Positions 6,170 through 14,385 of a stretch of DNA of 18,747 nt are shown here, piece after piece. The notes beneath the pieces are model-generated. The model saw only the letters and a list, made by a program, of their open reading frames with translations, was not told where the DNA came from and searched no databases. The stretch is from Paracoccaceae bacterium (GTDB lineage: Bacteria; Pseudomonadota; Alphaproteobacteria; Rhodobacterales; Rhodobacteraceae): the NCBI GenBank assembly GCA_011523445.1, contig WTGT01000083.1:1-18747 (forward strand), given 5' to 3'. How positions within the stretch are numbered: the stretch's first letter is position 1; every line of letters starts with the position of its first letter. Made by a program: the position numbers and the translations under genes.

Positions 6170-7888
6170 ATGAATAGAATATTGATCACATCAGCGATTC
6201 CATACATCAATGGAATAAAACATTTGGGTAACCTTGTCGGGAGTCAGTTACCCTCCGATCTCTATGCCCGCTATATGCGATTGAGGGGTCATGAGGTCAT
6301 GTTCATCTGTGCTACCGATGAACATGGAACTCCGGCCGAGCTTGCGGCTTCAAAGGCGAACAAGCCCGTAGAGGAATATTGTCAGGAAATGTATGAAATA
6401 CAGAAAAACCTGGCCAAGGAATTCCGGTTGTCGTTTGATTATTTTGGCCGGTCTTCCAGTAAGCGAAATCATGTGTTGACACAGCATTTTGCAGGACAGT
6501 TGGACAAGAACGGATTCATTTCCGAGGTTGATGAGGAGCAGATATACTCTTTCACAGATAAGCGTTTTCTGCCCGATCGGTATGTTCAGGGCATTTGTCC
6601 AAATTGTGGCTATGAAAATGCCCGTGGCGACCAATGCGAGAACTGTACCAAGCAATTGGATCCAACGGATTTGCTGGAACCCCGATCGGCCATTTCGGGT
6701 TCGACTGATTTGGAAGTACGCAAGACCAAACACCTTTATTTGCGACAATCCCTGTTTCGAAAGCAACTGGAACAATGGATCGATTCCAAGAAGGATTGGC
6801 CTATCCTGACGACTTCAATTGCCAAGAAATGGTTGTTTGATGACGAGGGGCTTCAGGACAGGGGCATTACCAGGGATCTGGATTGGGGAATACCCGTAAG
6901 AAAAGGTGCCGAACCTTGGCCTGGTATGGAAGAAAAGGTGTTTTATGTCTGGTTTGATGCCCCGATCGAATATATTGCTGCAACTGCCGAATGGGCCGAT
7001 GCCAATGGCAAATCAGATACGGATTGGGAGCGTTGGTGGCGCTTGGACAAAGGTGCCACAGATGTGCGGTATATACAATTCATGGGCAAGGACAATGTTC
7101 CGTTTCATACCCTTTCCTTCCCGGTTACAATCATGGGATCAGGAGAACCATGGAAATTGGTGGATAACATAAAATCCTTCAATTACCTGAATTATGACGG
7201 AGGGCAATTCTCCACCAGTCTTGGTCGGGGAATATTCATGGATCAGGCCCTGGAAATTCTTCCGTCGGATTACTGGCGATGGTGGTTGTTGTCACATGTT
7301 CCGGAATACTCGGACAGTGAGTTCACATGGGACAATTTTTGTGAGGGGGTAAACACTGACCTAGCCAATGTTCTCGGGAATTTCGTATCAAGAGTAACCA
7401 AGTTCTGCTCCTCTCATTTTGGCAACAAAGTACCCGAGAATCATGGATGGACCGATCTGGAGCGGAAATACACCTCCTTGATTGAGCAAAACCTTGTCTC
7501 CTATCAGGAATTCATGGATGACATTGAAATCCGCAAAGCTTCCCAATCACTGCGAAAAATATGGACACTGGGCAATGAATATATCCAGGAGGCTGCACCC
7601 TGGGGAATTGTCAAGACAGATAAATCCCGAGCAGCAACCATATTGAACTATTCTCTCAACCTCATCAGGCTTTTTGGCAATATTTCCTCACCGTTCATAC
7701 CTGATGCTTCAGTTAGCCTATTGGGTATATTTAATTCTGAAGATAGACCAGTTTGGCCGGATAACGTAAATTCGGCCCTGAACTCACTTCATGTAAATCA
7801 GGAATTCCAAGTTCCTGAAATTATTTTCAAAAAGATTTCCAAGGAAGATTCCGAGCGTTGGAAGCTAAAGTTTGCAGGTAAAGATTGA
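6170..7888 (+). CDS. metG: Methionyl-tRNA synthetase
   Basis: The enzyme charges tRNA-Met and initiator tRNA with methionine. At 572 aa it has the class I Rossmann core and anticodon-binding helices but no C-terminal Trbp111/EMAP-like tRNA-binding domain, unlike the roughly 677-aa E. coli enzyme. The ATP-binding HIGH motif appears as H18-L-G-N21. One zinc knuckle is present, C143-x2-C146-x9-C156-x2-C159, as in the E. coli-type group. The KMSKS loop reads Q346-F-S-T-S350, so the first lysine is glutamine. This form, together with D-Y-W-R-W-W-L-L-S after it, is what I associate with Rhodobacteraceae MetG from memory. The start at ATG 6170 gives the canonical I-L-I-T-S-A-I-P-Y-I-N-G N-terminus. 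The kinase gene follows after 18 bp. Confidence 0.97.
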   Translation: MNRILITSAIPYINGIKHLGNLVGSQLPSDLYARYMRLRGHEVMFICATDEHGTPAELAASKANKPVEEYCQEMYEIQKNLAKEFRLSFDYFGRSSSKRNHVLTQHFAGQLDKNGFISEVDEEQIYSFTDKRFLPDRYVQGICPNCGYENARGDQCENCTKQLDPTDLLEPRSAISGSTDLEVRKTKHLYLRQSLFRKQLEQWIDSKKDWPILTTSIAKKWLFDDEGLQDRGITRDLDWGIPVRKGAEPWPGMEEKVFYVWFDAPIEYIAATAEWADANGKSDTDWERWWRLDKGATDVRYIQFMGKDNVPFHTLSFPVTIMGSGEPWKLVDNIKSFNYLNYDGGQFSTSLGRGIFMDQALEILPSDYWRWWLLSHVPEYSDSEFTWDNFCEGVNTDLANVLGNFVSRVTKFCSSHFGNKVPENHGWTDLERKYTSLIEQNLVSYQEFMDDIEIRKASQSLRKIWTLGNEYIQEAAPWGIVKTDKSRAATILNYSLNLIRLFGNISSPFIPDASVSLLGIFNSEDRPVWPDNVNSALNSLHVNQEFQVPEIIFKKISKEDSERWKLKFAGKD

Positions 7889-7906
7889 ATACCCAAGTAA
7901 TTTTCA

Positions 7907-8896
7907 ATGTCCTTTGATTTTCTTGAAGAAACAATTCTTAACTCCTCCCTATCATTGTGGGACTTGCCTACGAAAAGCAAAATCAGATTGATCAATGTAT
8001 CGGAAAACCTGACATATCTAGTAGAAGCAAATGGTATTCCACAGTCAATCCTGAGGGTTCACAGGCCGGATTATCGTTCTCAACAGGAAATCGAGAGTGA
8101 ATTGATTTGGCTGGACCAGATACAGTCTGAGAACCTGATTGCCACCCCCACAGTATTCAGGGGCAAGGATGGTGCCAGAATTCAAAATATCAAATCTCCC
8201 AACACTGGGCGGATGGTCAATCTGGTGATGTTTGAATTTGTTGAGGGAAGCAACCCCGAAGCGGATGATGATCAATCTGAATTGTTTCACTCCTTGGGTG
8301 AAATGGCTGCTATTCTCCACAGGCAGGCTAGACTATGGACCAGACCCGCTGATTTTTTTCGTCAACATTGGAACCTTGAGGCCATTATCGGGGACAAGCC
8401 TTTATGGGGAAAATGGTACGATGCTCCAGGGGTTACCGGGGAAATTTCCTCCATACTATCCAGAGCAGAAAAACACCTTTGCGATAAAATAGTGGCCTTT
8501 GGCCAGTCCATTCAAAATTACGGGCTGATCCATGCGGACATGCGGTTAGCCAATATCTTGAGAAACAATGATCATTTGACCCTTATAGATTTTGATGATT
8601 GCGGATTTGGCTGGTATCTTTATGACTTTGCCGCTTCGGTTTCATTTATGGAGACTCGTGTGGATCTGAAAGAATTGAAACACGAGTGGTTGAAAGGATA
8701 TCGTGGTATAGAACCACTATCAGTAAATGATGAGCGCTTGATTGACAGTTTTGTCATGCTGAGGAGATTGGCATTGCTGGCTTGGGTGGGGAGTCATATG
8801 GATTCGGATGAGCCCAAGAAATTGGCTCCATTTTTTGCCCACGAGTCAGCAGAATTGGCAGAAAACTATTTATCAAGCCAATGCGTTACAAGTTGA
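7907..8896 (+). CDS. APH/choline-kinase-fold phosphotransferase (SrkA / homoserine kinase II-like)
   Basis: The protein has the small-molecule kinase fold shared by aminoglycoside phosphotransferases, choline kinases, type II homoserine kinase and the stress kinase SrkA/RdoA. Length is 329 aa. An N-lobe strand reads I-L-R-V-H-R-P (48-54), with arginine where many kinases have the ATP-binding lysine. The catalytic loop is H209-A-D211-M-R-L-A-N216, with the base Asp and the metal-binding Asn in place. The metal motif D228-F-D230 follows, then the family's G-W-Y-L-Y-D-F-A. It shows no signal or membrane segment and is probably cytosolic. The 18-bp gap after metG points to cotranscription. The substrate cannot be deduced: it could be a protein Ser/Thr, homoserine or another alcohol. 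A non-coding stretch of 154 bp with a candidate promoter follows. Confidence 0.85.
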   Translation: MSFDFLEETILNSSLSLWDLPTKSKIRLINVSENLTYLVEANGIPQSILRVHRPDYRSQQEIESELIWLDQIQSENLIATPTVFRGKDGARIQNIKSPNTGRMVNLVMFEFVEGSNPEADDDQSELFHSLGEMAAILHRQARLWTRPADFFRQHWNLEAIIGDKPLWGKWYDAPGVTGEISSILSRAEKHLCDKIVAFGQSIQNYGLIHADMRLANILRNNDHLTLIDFDDCGFGWYLYDFAASVSFMETRVDLKELKHEWLKGYRGIEPLSVNDERLIDSFVMLRRLALLAWVGSHMDSDEPKKLAPFFAHESAELAENYLSSQCVTS

Positions 8897-8933
8897 GTTT
8901 ATTGCAACATTTCTTACAATATCGGGTGGGAAT

Positions 8934-8963
8934 CTAACATCACCCTATTTTTACTCTTATAAT
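8934..8963 (+). promoter_or_regulatory. Candidate sigma-70 promoter for the RND operon
   Basis: A perfect -10 hexamer TATAAT (8958-8963) lies 18 bp after a 4/6 match to the -35 element, CTAACA (8934-8939). It is in the 154-bp spacer between the kinase gene and the RND transporter gene, on the correct strand, which leaves a leader of roughly 80 nt. AT-rich spacers give such matches by chance, but the exact -10 and the position after an operon end make it plausible. Confidence 0.4.
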
Positions 8964-9050
8964 AGCCTAACCTAAAAGAAAGAGAATTCCGAGGTTGCAA
9001 TAATTTAAATCAACTTCTGATCTTTAAATAGCAATATAAGTAATAGAAGC

Positions 9051-11492
9051 ATGAAGGTTGGCTTCAAGCACATACTGGAAAACCAATTTGAGGTTTTCAC
9101 CCTACGAATTTGCCGGTATAGATACCTTGTCATAATAGGTGTGCTCATTGTTGCGGCGTTTGCAGCTAGCGGGCTTCGGAATATTACCGTTGACACATCG
9201 AACGAATCATTTCTTTTCCCTGATGATCCGGTCCTTATCAGGTATGAGGAGTTTCGTGAACAGTTCGGTCGAGACGATGTAATCATCATTGCGATAAAGG
9301 GAGATGATGTCTTTACGTTTGAATTCCTGAACCGTCTGCAGAATTTCCACCAGAAGATTGCAGATGAAGTTCCCTTTGTTGCGTCCATTACATCCTTGAT
9401 CAATATTAGAGAAACTCGTGGCGAAGGTGACAGATTGATTGTGGATGACCTGCTGACAACCTTGCCCACGAATCAAAATGAATTGGAAAATCTAAGGCGT
9501 AGAGTCCTTGCCAATCCACTTTATCAAAACAGGTTGATTTCAGCCGATGGTGAATTTACGAGCATAATTGTTGAACTGAGCAGATTCTCCAGTGAGGGAG
9601 GGCTTGCTGTAGATGATGCGCTTTCCTTTTTTGATGAGACCGATGTTCCAACTGCTAACAATGAAAAACTGACCGAGGCAGAAATTCATCAACTTGTCAT
9701 GCAAATGGATGAGATGACCAGACAATACAGTATCCAAGGATTTGAAGTTATTATGGCTGGCACTCCGGCAGTTACAGATACTCTCAAATTAACCCTGCAG
9801 GAAGATGTCCGCAAGTTTATCATCTTGGTTGTTGCCGTAATCATGGTACTGTTGTTGATTGCCTTTCGAGTGATAGGTGCTGTCGTTCTACCCCTCGGGG
9901 TTGTTCTCCTCGCACTTGTATCCACAATTGGATTAATGGGGCATTTGGGCATATCCGTCAAATTACCAACCGTCATTCTCCCGTCTTTCCTTCTTGCAGT
10001 AGGTGTTGGAGCAGCCATACATTTACTTGAAATCTGGAAGCAAAAAAGAGCATCTGGTGAACAAGACCATCAAGCCATAGCGAGTGCAGTGAGACATGCC
10101 GGTCTTCCCATACTGCTAACCAGCCTTACGACAGCTGTGGGTCTTGGATCGTTTTCACTTGCAGAGGTGGCACCGATCGCGGAGCTGGGCCTGTTTTCAG
10201 CCATCGGTATCATAATTGCCCTGATTTATACATTGTTGCTACTTCCAGCCGGATTGGCCATTCTCCCTGCAGGAAAGGTTAAACAAAACCAACCCGAAAA
10301 TGAAGGTGAACATGATATCATTAATAAGGCATTGGTAAACATCGCTTCCTGGAGTGTCAGGAAAGCCAAACCGATTTGCGTACTATCTGCCTTGCTATTG
10401 GCCGGTAGCCTTTTGGTAGCTGCACAACTCAGGTTTTCCCATGATGTCTTATCTTGGTTACCAGAGGAATGGCCTATTCGACAAGCTACCGAAATGGTAG
10501 ACAAAAACATGGGAGGCTCCGTTTCTCTTGAAGTCATAATTGATACAGGAGTCGAAAACGGTTTGCATGATAGAGACACATTGATCAAAATTGATCAACT
10601 TTCGCAAGAAATCGAGGATGATCCAATCGGGGCACTATCAGTTGGCAGTACTTTATCAATTGCTGCTCTTCTCAAGGAAATTCATCAAGCTCTGAATGGC
10701 AACAACCCTGAATATTACCGTATCCCGGAAAATGAACGATTGATTCCACAAGAATTTCTTCTCTTTGAAAATTCCGGCTCAGATGATGTTGAGGATCTGG
10801 TTGATTCAAGATTTCAAATCGGTCGTTTGAGTTTACGGGTACCCTGGCGAGATACCTTGGAATACTCACCCTTCATAGACATTGTAAATGATAAATTCAA
10901 AGATGCATTCGGCAATTCTGCAACCTATGAGATTACCGGCATGATGAGTCTGCTCAGCAGAACTCTTGAAGCAGCCATCTTTACCGCTGCGAAAAGTTAT
11001 GCAATCGCATTCGGGGCTATTACGATAATGATGATTCTACTGATTGGCCGCATTTCCAGCGGTTTGATTAGCATGATCCCGAATCTTGCACCCATTGCCA
11101 TTACGTTAGCGATAATGCAAATCACGGGTATACCGTTAAATTTGTTTACCATGCTTGTGGCTTCGATAGCCATCGGGCTTGCTGTCGACGATACAATACA
11201 TTTCATGCACCATTTTCATCGCTATTTGGATAAATTCGGAGATGTTGAGTTGGCGGTGCAAAAGACTCTGCTAACATCTGGTCGGGCTATGTTGACTACT
11301 TCAGTCATACTATCGGCAGGTTTCTTCGTTTTCTGTTTTGCCAGCATGAGTAACCTGATTCAGTTCGGTATATTGACTGGCATGACAATTATTCTGGCAC
11401 TTTTGGCAGATTTTGTTTTGGCCCCTGCTCTGATGAGCCTGCGTTATGGTAAGATATATCCAAGAGAAACAAAACAGGAGGAAACAGGTTGA
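9051..11492 (+). CDS. MMPL/RND-superfamily inner-membrane transporter (COG1033-like)
   Basis: A large proton-driven permease of the RND superfamily, in the branch with MMPL, patched and hopanoid or sterol transporters. Its 813 aa are two similar halves. Each has one helix (about 26-44; 443-458), a periplasmic domain, then a five-helix bundle (about 254-405; 647-797). The second bundle has G709-L-A-V-D713-D714-T-I-H717, the usual proton-relay aspartates. The equivalent of the first half is G318-V-G-A321-A322-I-H324, with alanines instead, so coupling probably runs through the second half. At about half the periplasmic size of AcrB-type pumps, it resembles lipid-handling members more than drug pumps. 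No adaptor (MFP) gene is nearby. Its stop shares one base with the ATG of the LolA-like gene, and that gene's AGGAGG lies inside this one, so the pair is coupled. The ribosome-binding site before ATG 9051 is weak. Confidence 0.92.
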   Translation: MKVGFKHILENQFEVFTLRICRYRYLVIIGVLIVAAFAASGLRNITVDTSNESFLFPDDPVLIRYEEFREQFGRDDVIIIAIKGDDVFTFEFLNRLQNFHQKIADEVPFVASITSLINIRETRGEGDRLIVDDLLTTLPTNQNELENLRRRVLANPLYQNRLISADGEFTSIIVELSRFSSEGGLAVDDALSFFDETDVPTANNEKLTEAEIHQLVMQMDEMTRQYSIQGFEVIMAGTPAVTDTLKLTLQEDVRKFIILVVAVIMVLLLIAFRVIGAVVLPLGVVLLALVSTIGLMGHLGISVKLPTVILPSFLLAVGVGAAIHLLEIWKQKRASGEQDHQAIASAVRHAGLPILLTSLTTAVGLGSFSLAEVAPIAELGLFSAIGIIIALIYTLLLLPAGLAILPAGKVKQNQPENEGEHDIINKALVNIASWSVRKAKPICVLSALLLAGSLLVAAQLRFSHDVLSWLPEEWPIRQATEMVDKNMGGSVSLEVIIDTGVENGLHDRDTLIKIDQLSQEIEDDPIGALSVGSTLSIAALLKEIHQALNGNNPEYYRIPENERLIPQEFLLFENSGSDDVEDLVDSRFQIGRLSLRVPWRDTLEYSPFIDIVNDKFKDAFGNSATYEITGMMSLLSRTLEAAIFTAAKSYAIAFGAITIMMILLIGRISSGLISMIPNLAPIAITLAIMQITGIPLNLFTMLVASIAIGLAVDDTIHFMHHFHRYLDKFGDVELAVQKTLLTSGRAMLTTSVILSAGFFVFCFASMSNLIQFGILTGMTIILALLADFVLAPALMSLRYGKIYPRETKQEETG

Positions 11493-12289
11493 TGAGATTG
11501 ATACTGAATTCAATTGTAGGATTCGTCCTTCTTTTGTTTATCCCATTGGCCGTAAATGCAGATAATTCTGCATTGGATATCATGACCAGAGTTGAAACTC
11601 GAGATGATGGTGACAACCGAACCGACAATATCACCATGACTCTGATTGATAAAAACGGACATGAGCGTCAACGACTCCTGCAAAGTTATCGTAAGGACGA
11701 GGGATCAACTGTCAGGCAATTGATTTTCTTTCTGGAGCCAGCCAATGTCAGAAATACAGGTTTTTTGACCTATGACTATCAGGAACCCGACCGGGATAAT
11801 GACCAATGGATTTACCTCCCGGAACTGTACAAGACCAAGCGAATTGCAAGTTCGGATAAATCTCAATCCTTCATGGGTTCTGATTTTTCATATGCCGACA
11901 TGAACCGCAGAGTGCTTAGCGAATGGAACTTCAAGTTGTTGGGTGAAAAGGATGTGAGGGGAGACACTACATGGTTGATTGAAGCCGTACCAGTTTCAAG
12001 TGATGTGGAAAAGCGTTACGGTTATTCAAAATCCGTTCTCTTTGTTCATCCCGAGTTGGATATGGTTGTAAGAGCTGTCCACTGGTTGACGAATGGCAAA
12101 CTCAAATATCTGGATATATCAAGATTGCAGGAAATCGATGGTGTTTGGACAGCAACTGAACTTGATATGCGTACGGTAGAGGGAAAAGAGACCGTCCATC
12201 GAACGATTATGAATTTTTCCAATGTTCGTTACAACCAGGGGCTTGATGACGACCTCTTTACTCAACGTCGACTAGAAAAGGGATTATGA
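11492..12289 (+). CDS. Outer membrane lipoprotein-sorting protein-like (LolA-like) periplasmic carrier
   Basis: The 265-aa product has a signal peptide (helix about 4-20, likely cut after V-N-A) with no lipobox, so it should be soluble in the periplasm. The mature part matches the COG2834/LolA-like family: an open beta barrel with a hydrophobic groove. The clearest stretch is D-Q-W-I-Y-L-P-E-L-Y-K-T-K-R-I near residues 101-115, then S-F-M-G-S-D-F-S-Y-A-D-M. True LolA is shorter (about 200 aa) and is found near lolB or ftsK-type neighbours; here the gene sits between an RND permease and an outer-membrane barrel, so a dedicated carrier for that permease's cargo is more likely than general lipoprotein sorting. 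ATG 11492 is preferred over a TTG one codon earlier, as AGGAGG lies 10 bases upstream. It overlaps the next gene by 4 nt (ATGA). Confidence 0.88.
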   Translation: MRLILNSIVGFVLLLFIPLAVNADNSALDIMTRVETRDDGDNRTDNITMTLIDKNGHERQRLLQSYRKDEGSTVRQLIFFLEPANVRNTGFLTYDYQEPDRDNDQWIYLPELYKTKRIASSDKSQSFMGSDFSYADMNRRVLSEWNFKLLGEKDVRGDTTWLIEAVPVSSDVEKRYGYSKSVLFVHPELDMVVRAVHWLTNGKLKYLDISRLQEIDGVWTATELDMRTVEGKETVHRTIMNFSNVRYNQGLDDDLFTQRRLEKGL

Positions 12290-13752
12290 TTCGTTCATGG
12301 GGTCTTGCTGTTCTTGCAATTGGTATTATTGCCAATCCCTCGTTGGGGGAAATATCTATCGAAGAAGCTCTTGAGGGCTTTGAATTTGATAGCAATGAAA
12401 CCGAGAACGACCCATCAACAATAATTACCGGCGATTCTGATTTGTCGGATTTGGATGCAATTTTAGATGAATTTGAATCCAAAGATGAACCCCCAGCCTC
12501 TACCCTGCAAACACCCGAAGATTCGTTTCAGGATACTCCTCGCACTAGTTTAAGCGGATCTGTCAGACAAAAATTTGTTGTAAACTTTTCCCATGATGCA
12601 CCTAACCCTGGTGAATATGATCATAGGGGGTTATCGTCCATGAGTACCCGTCTTGATTTGAAACTTGACAATAAGGTCGGAGATGATTTTCGTTTGCTCC
12701 TTGGAGGACATTTACTTCTTGACCCCATTGAACCTGAACAGTTTCAACCTGCTCAGAATGCCGGAATTTCAAATTTCTCGGATTTTGAAGCAGAACTTGA
12801 CGAGGCTTATTTGCAAGGACCCTTGTCTGATTCAATCGATCTGACATTCGGGAGGCAAATTGTGGTTTGGGGTCGTTCCGACCAGTTTCGAGTTACAGAC
12901 ATCCTTAATCCGGTCGACAATCGGACACCAGGGCTTACTGACATCAAAAATCTCAGGTTGCCGGTTACCATGGCTCGGCTTGATCTCTATTCAGGACCTT
13001 GGACTTCAAGTCTGATATTGATTCCTGAGCGAAGATTTGACAGAACACCTGAACCAGGGAGTGACTATTATTTTGGACCGGCAACACTACCTCCACGAGA
13101 CAATCCCGGCGGCAGGTTCAGCAAACCGGATTTTGCGGCTTCACTGACAGGTACATTTTCAGGTTGGGACCTGTCATTTTATTCGGCACGTATATTGAGC
13201 CGAAGCCCTTATATTGAAACAAGTCCAGAAGATGGACCAATACGCAAGCATCAGCGTATCAGCATGCTTGGTTCGGCAGCTAATTTCGTTGTTGGGAGTT
13301 GGTTGTTAAAGGCAGAAGCAGCCTACCACAAGAATCTGCGATTTTCGAATTTTACGGAAAAGGATTTTGAACGGCTTACCGCAATGGTCGGGGTCGAGTA
13401 TTCAGGAATTGTTGACACCACCTTGGCCCTTGAGGTTGTTTCAAGCCATATCAAAGATTTCGACAACCGATTGCTGGAACAACCCAATTCCCAAAAAGAA
13501 AATGAAACGGAAATGGCGTTTCGTGTGGGCAGAACATTTTTGAATGAGTCACTTGAATTATCAATGGCCGCGAGGGCTCCAACCCCCATGGGTAAGAATG
13601 GTGGTCTCGTCAGGACACAAGTGTCTTATGATCTCAACGATTCAGTGGAGATCTATGGTGGTACTCTTTTATATTTTGTCGGGGATAATTTGCCTTACAA
13701 CAAGATTGCTGATAATGACCGTTTGTTTTTGGGCCTGAATTACCATTTCTGA
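12286..13752 (+). CDS. DUF1302-like outer-membrane beta-barrel protein
   Basis: A 488-aa outer-membrane protein. The signal peptide covers about residues 1-21 (cut near S-L-G-E). Residues 22-68 form a strongly acidic linker, 18 Asp/Glu against one Lys, with two similar short motifs, E-A-L-E-G-F-E-F and A-I-L-D-E-F-E-S. From about 88 on, alternating amphipathic strands run to a terminal aromatic residue (L-N-Y-H-F488), the usual signal for BAM insertion. The segment F-G-R-Q-I-V-V-W-G-R at 188-197 with D-I-L-N-P-V-D at 205-211 is the pattern I associate with DUF1302 proteins, although these are often longer. It is the third gene of the unit (ATGA overlap with the LolA-like gene; AAAAGGG just upstream). 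It probably forms the outer-membrane end of the route for the RND cargo. No terminator is obvious in the 147 bp after it, before the convergent DUF805 gene. Confidence 0.85.
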   Translation: MIRSWGLAVLAIGIIANPSLGEISIEEALEGFEFDSNETENDPSTIITGDSDLSDLDAILDEFESKDEPPASTLQTPEDSFQDTPRTSLSGSVRQKFVVNFSHDAPNPGEYDHRGLSSMSTRLDLKLDNKVGDDFRLLLGGHLLLDPIEPEQFQPAQNAGISNFSDFEAELDEAYLQGPLSDSIDLTFGRQIVVWGRSDQFRVTDILNPVDNRTPGLTDIKNLRLPVTMARLDLYSGPWTSSLILIPERRFDRTPEPGSDYYFGPATLPPRDNPGGRFSKPDFAASLTGTFSGWDLSFYSARILSRSPYIETSPEDGPIRKHQRISMLGSAANFVVGSWLLKAEAAYHKNLRFSNFTEKDFERLTAMVGVEYSGIVDTTLALEVVSSHIKDFDNRLLEQPNSQKENETEMAFRVGRTFLNESLELSMAARAPTPMGKNGGLVRTQVSYDLNDSVEIYGGTLLYFVGDNLPYNKIADNDRLFLGLNYHF

Positions 13753-13899
13753 TGATTTGAGAGTAATCTGATGCAGGATGAAAGACCAATTCTGCCCCGA
13801 AATACAGTATTTTCACAACAGGCTGCAATCCTATCTAGCTGCAGAAATATCTGATTTTCCCTAGCTGTTGAAAGCAGAATTTATGGGCATTGTACGAAT

Positions 13900-14265
13900 T
13901 TATTCATTATTGTCTTCAGATATACTCATTTCATCAACAACCTCGCCTTCTTCATTCAGGGGAGGACCATATTTATTTGAACCATCCTCGGAATCGGCGA
14001 CAAGCAAGATAATCAATATTATCCAGCCAATCAGTGGTATAAGCAAAATCAATTGCCACCATCCACTTTTTCCTGTGTCATGTAGTCTGCGACTTCCCGT
14101 AGCCAACATGGGAACAATAAAAAGAAGACCTACTCCTGCTTCGCTACCAATACCTCCAACAATAAATGTAAATAAGGCAAACCACCAAAACTCCCTTTTC
14201 GAGGCTCGCCCCGAGAAGGTAAAATAATTTACAAAGCAAACCTCAATTGATTTCAGGAAACTCAT
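13900..14265 (-). CDS. DUF805 family membrane protein
   Basis: A small inner-membrane protein (121 aa) of the DUF805/YhaH family, whose function is not established. The family signatures are clear: S-G-R-A-S-K-R-E-F-W-W-F at 18-29, S-R-R-L-H-D-T-G-K-S-G-W-W at 58-70, then L-I-P-L-I-G-W-I-I-L-I-I-L-L-V and G-S-N-K-Y-G-P. Hydrophobic segments lie at about 28-40, 43-56 and 70-90. A C-terminal tail of about 20 residues is acidic. The start is backed by GGTG seven bases before the ATG, preceded by a purine-rich run. The gene converges with the beta-barrel gene and is divergent from the rhomboid gene, with a 120-bp shared upstream region. Confidence 0.92.
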   Translation of the reverse strand: MSFLKSIEVCFVNYFTFSGRASKREFWWFALFTFIVGGIGSEAGVGLLFIVPMLATGSRRLHDTGKSGWWQLILLIPLIGWIILIILLVADSEDGSNKYGPPLNEEGEVVDEMSISEDNNE

Positions 14266-14316
14266 ATATTCACACCTTTTTTTCTTTTTCTCTATTCAAG
14301 TAATTTATATCATTAT

Positions 14317-14327
14317 CCGTTAAACGG
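14317..14327. promoter_or_regulatory. CCGTT-A-AACGG palindrome between divergent genes
   Basis: A perfect 11-bp inverted repeat (5-bp arms, 1-bp centre) sits in the 120-bp region between the DUF805 gene (minus) and the rhomboid gene (plus), about 52 and 58 bp from their starts. This is a suitable position for an operator acting on both genes. It is G/C-rich within an AT-rich spacer. No known regulator site is recognised. Confidence 0.3.
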
Positions 14328-14385
14328 CTATACATCAGAATTCCGTCATGACTTTTTAGAGATTTTTCCTTAACTCAATTACAGA

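Noticed and set aside
13823..13844. CTGCA...TGCAG stem after the beta-barrel gene as a terminator
   Set aside because: Only five base pairs with a 12-base loop, and no T tract on either strand.
13868..14227. 119-aa plus-strand open frame over the DUF805 gene
   Set aside because: The minus strand carries a textbook DUF805 protein with a ribosome-binding site; the plus-strand frame is rich in Ser/Pro/Ile with no motif.
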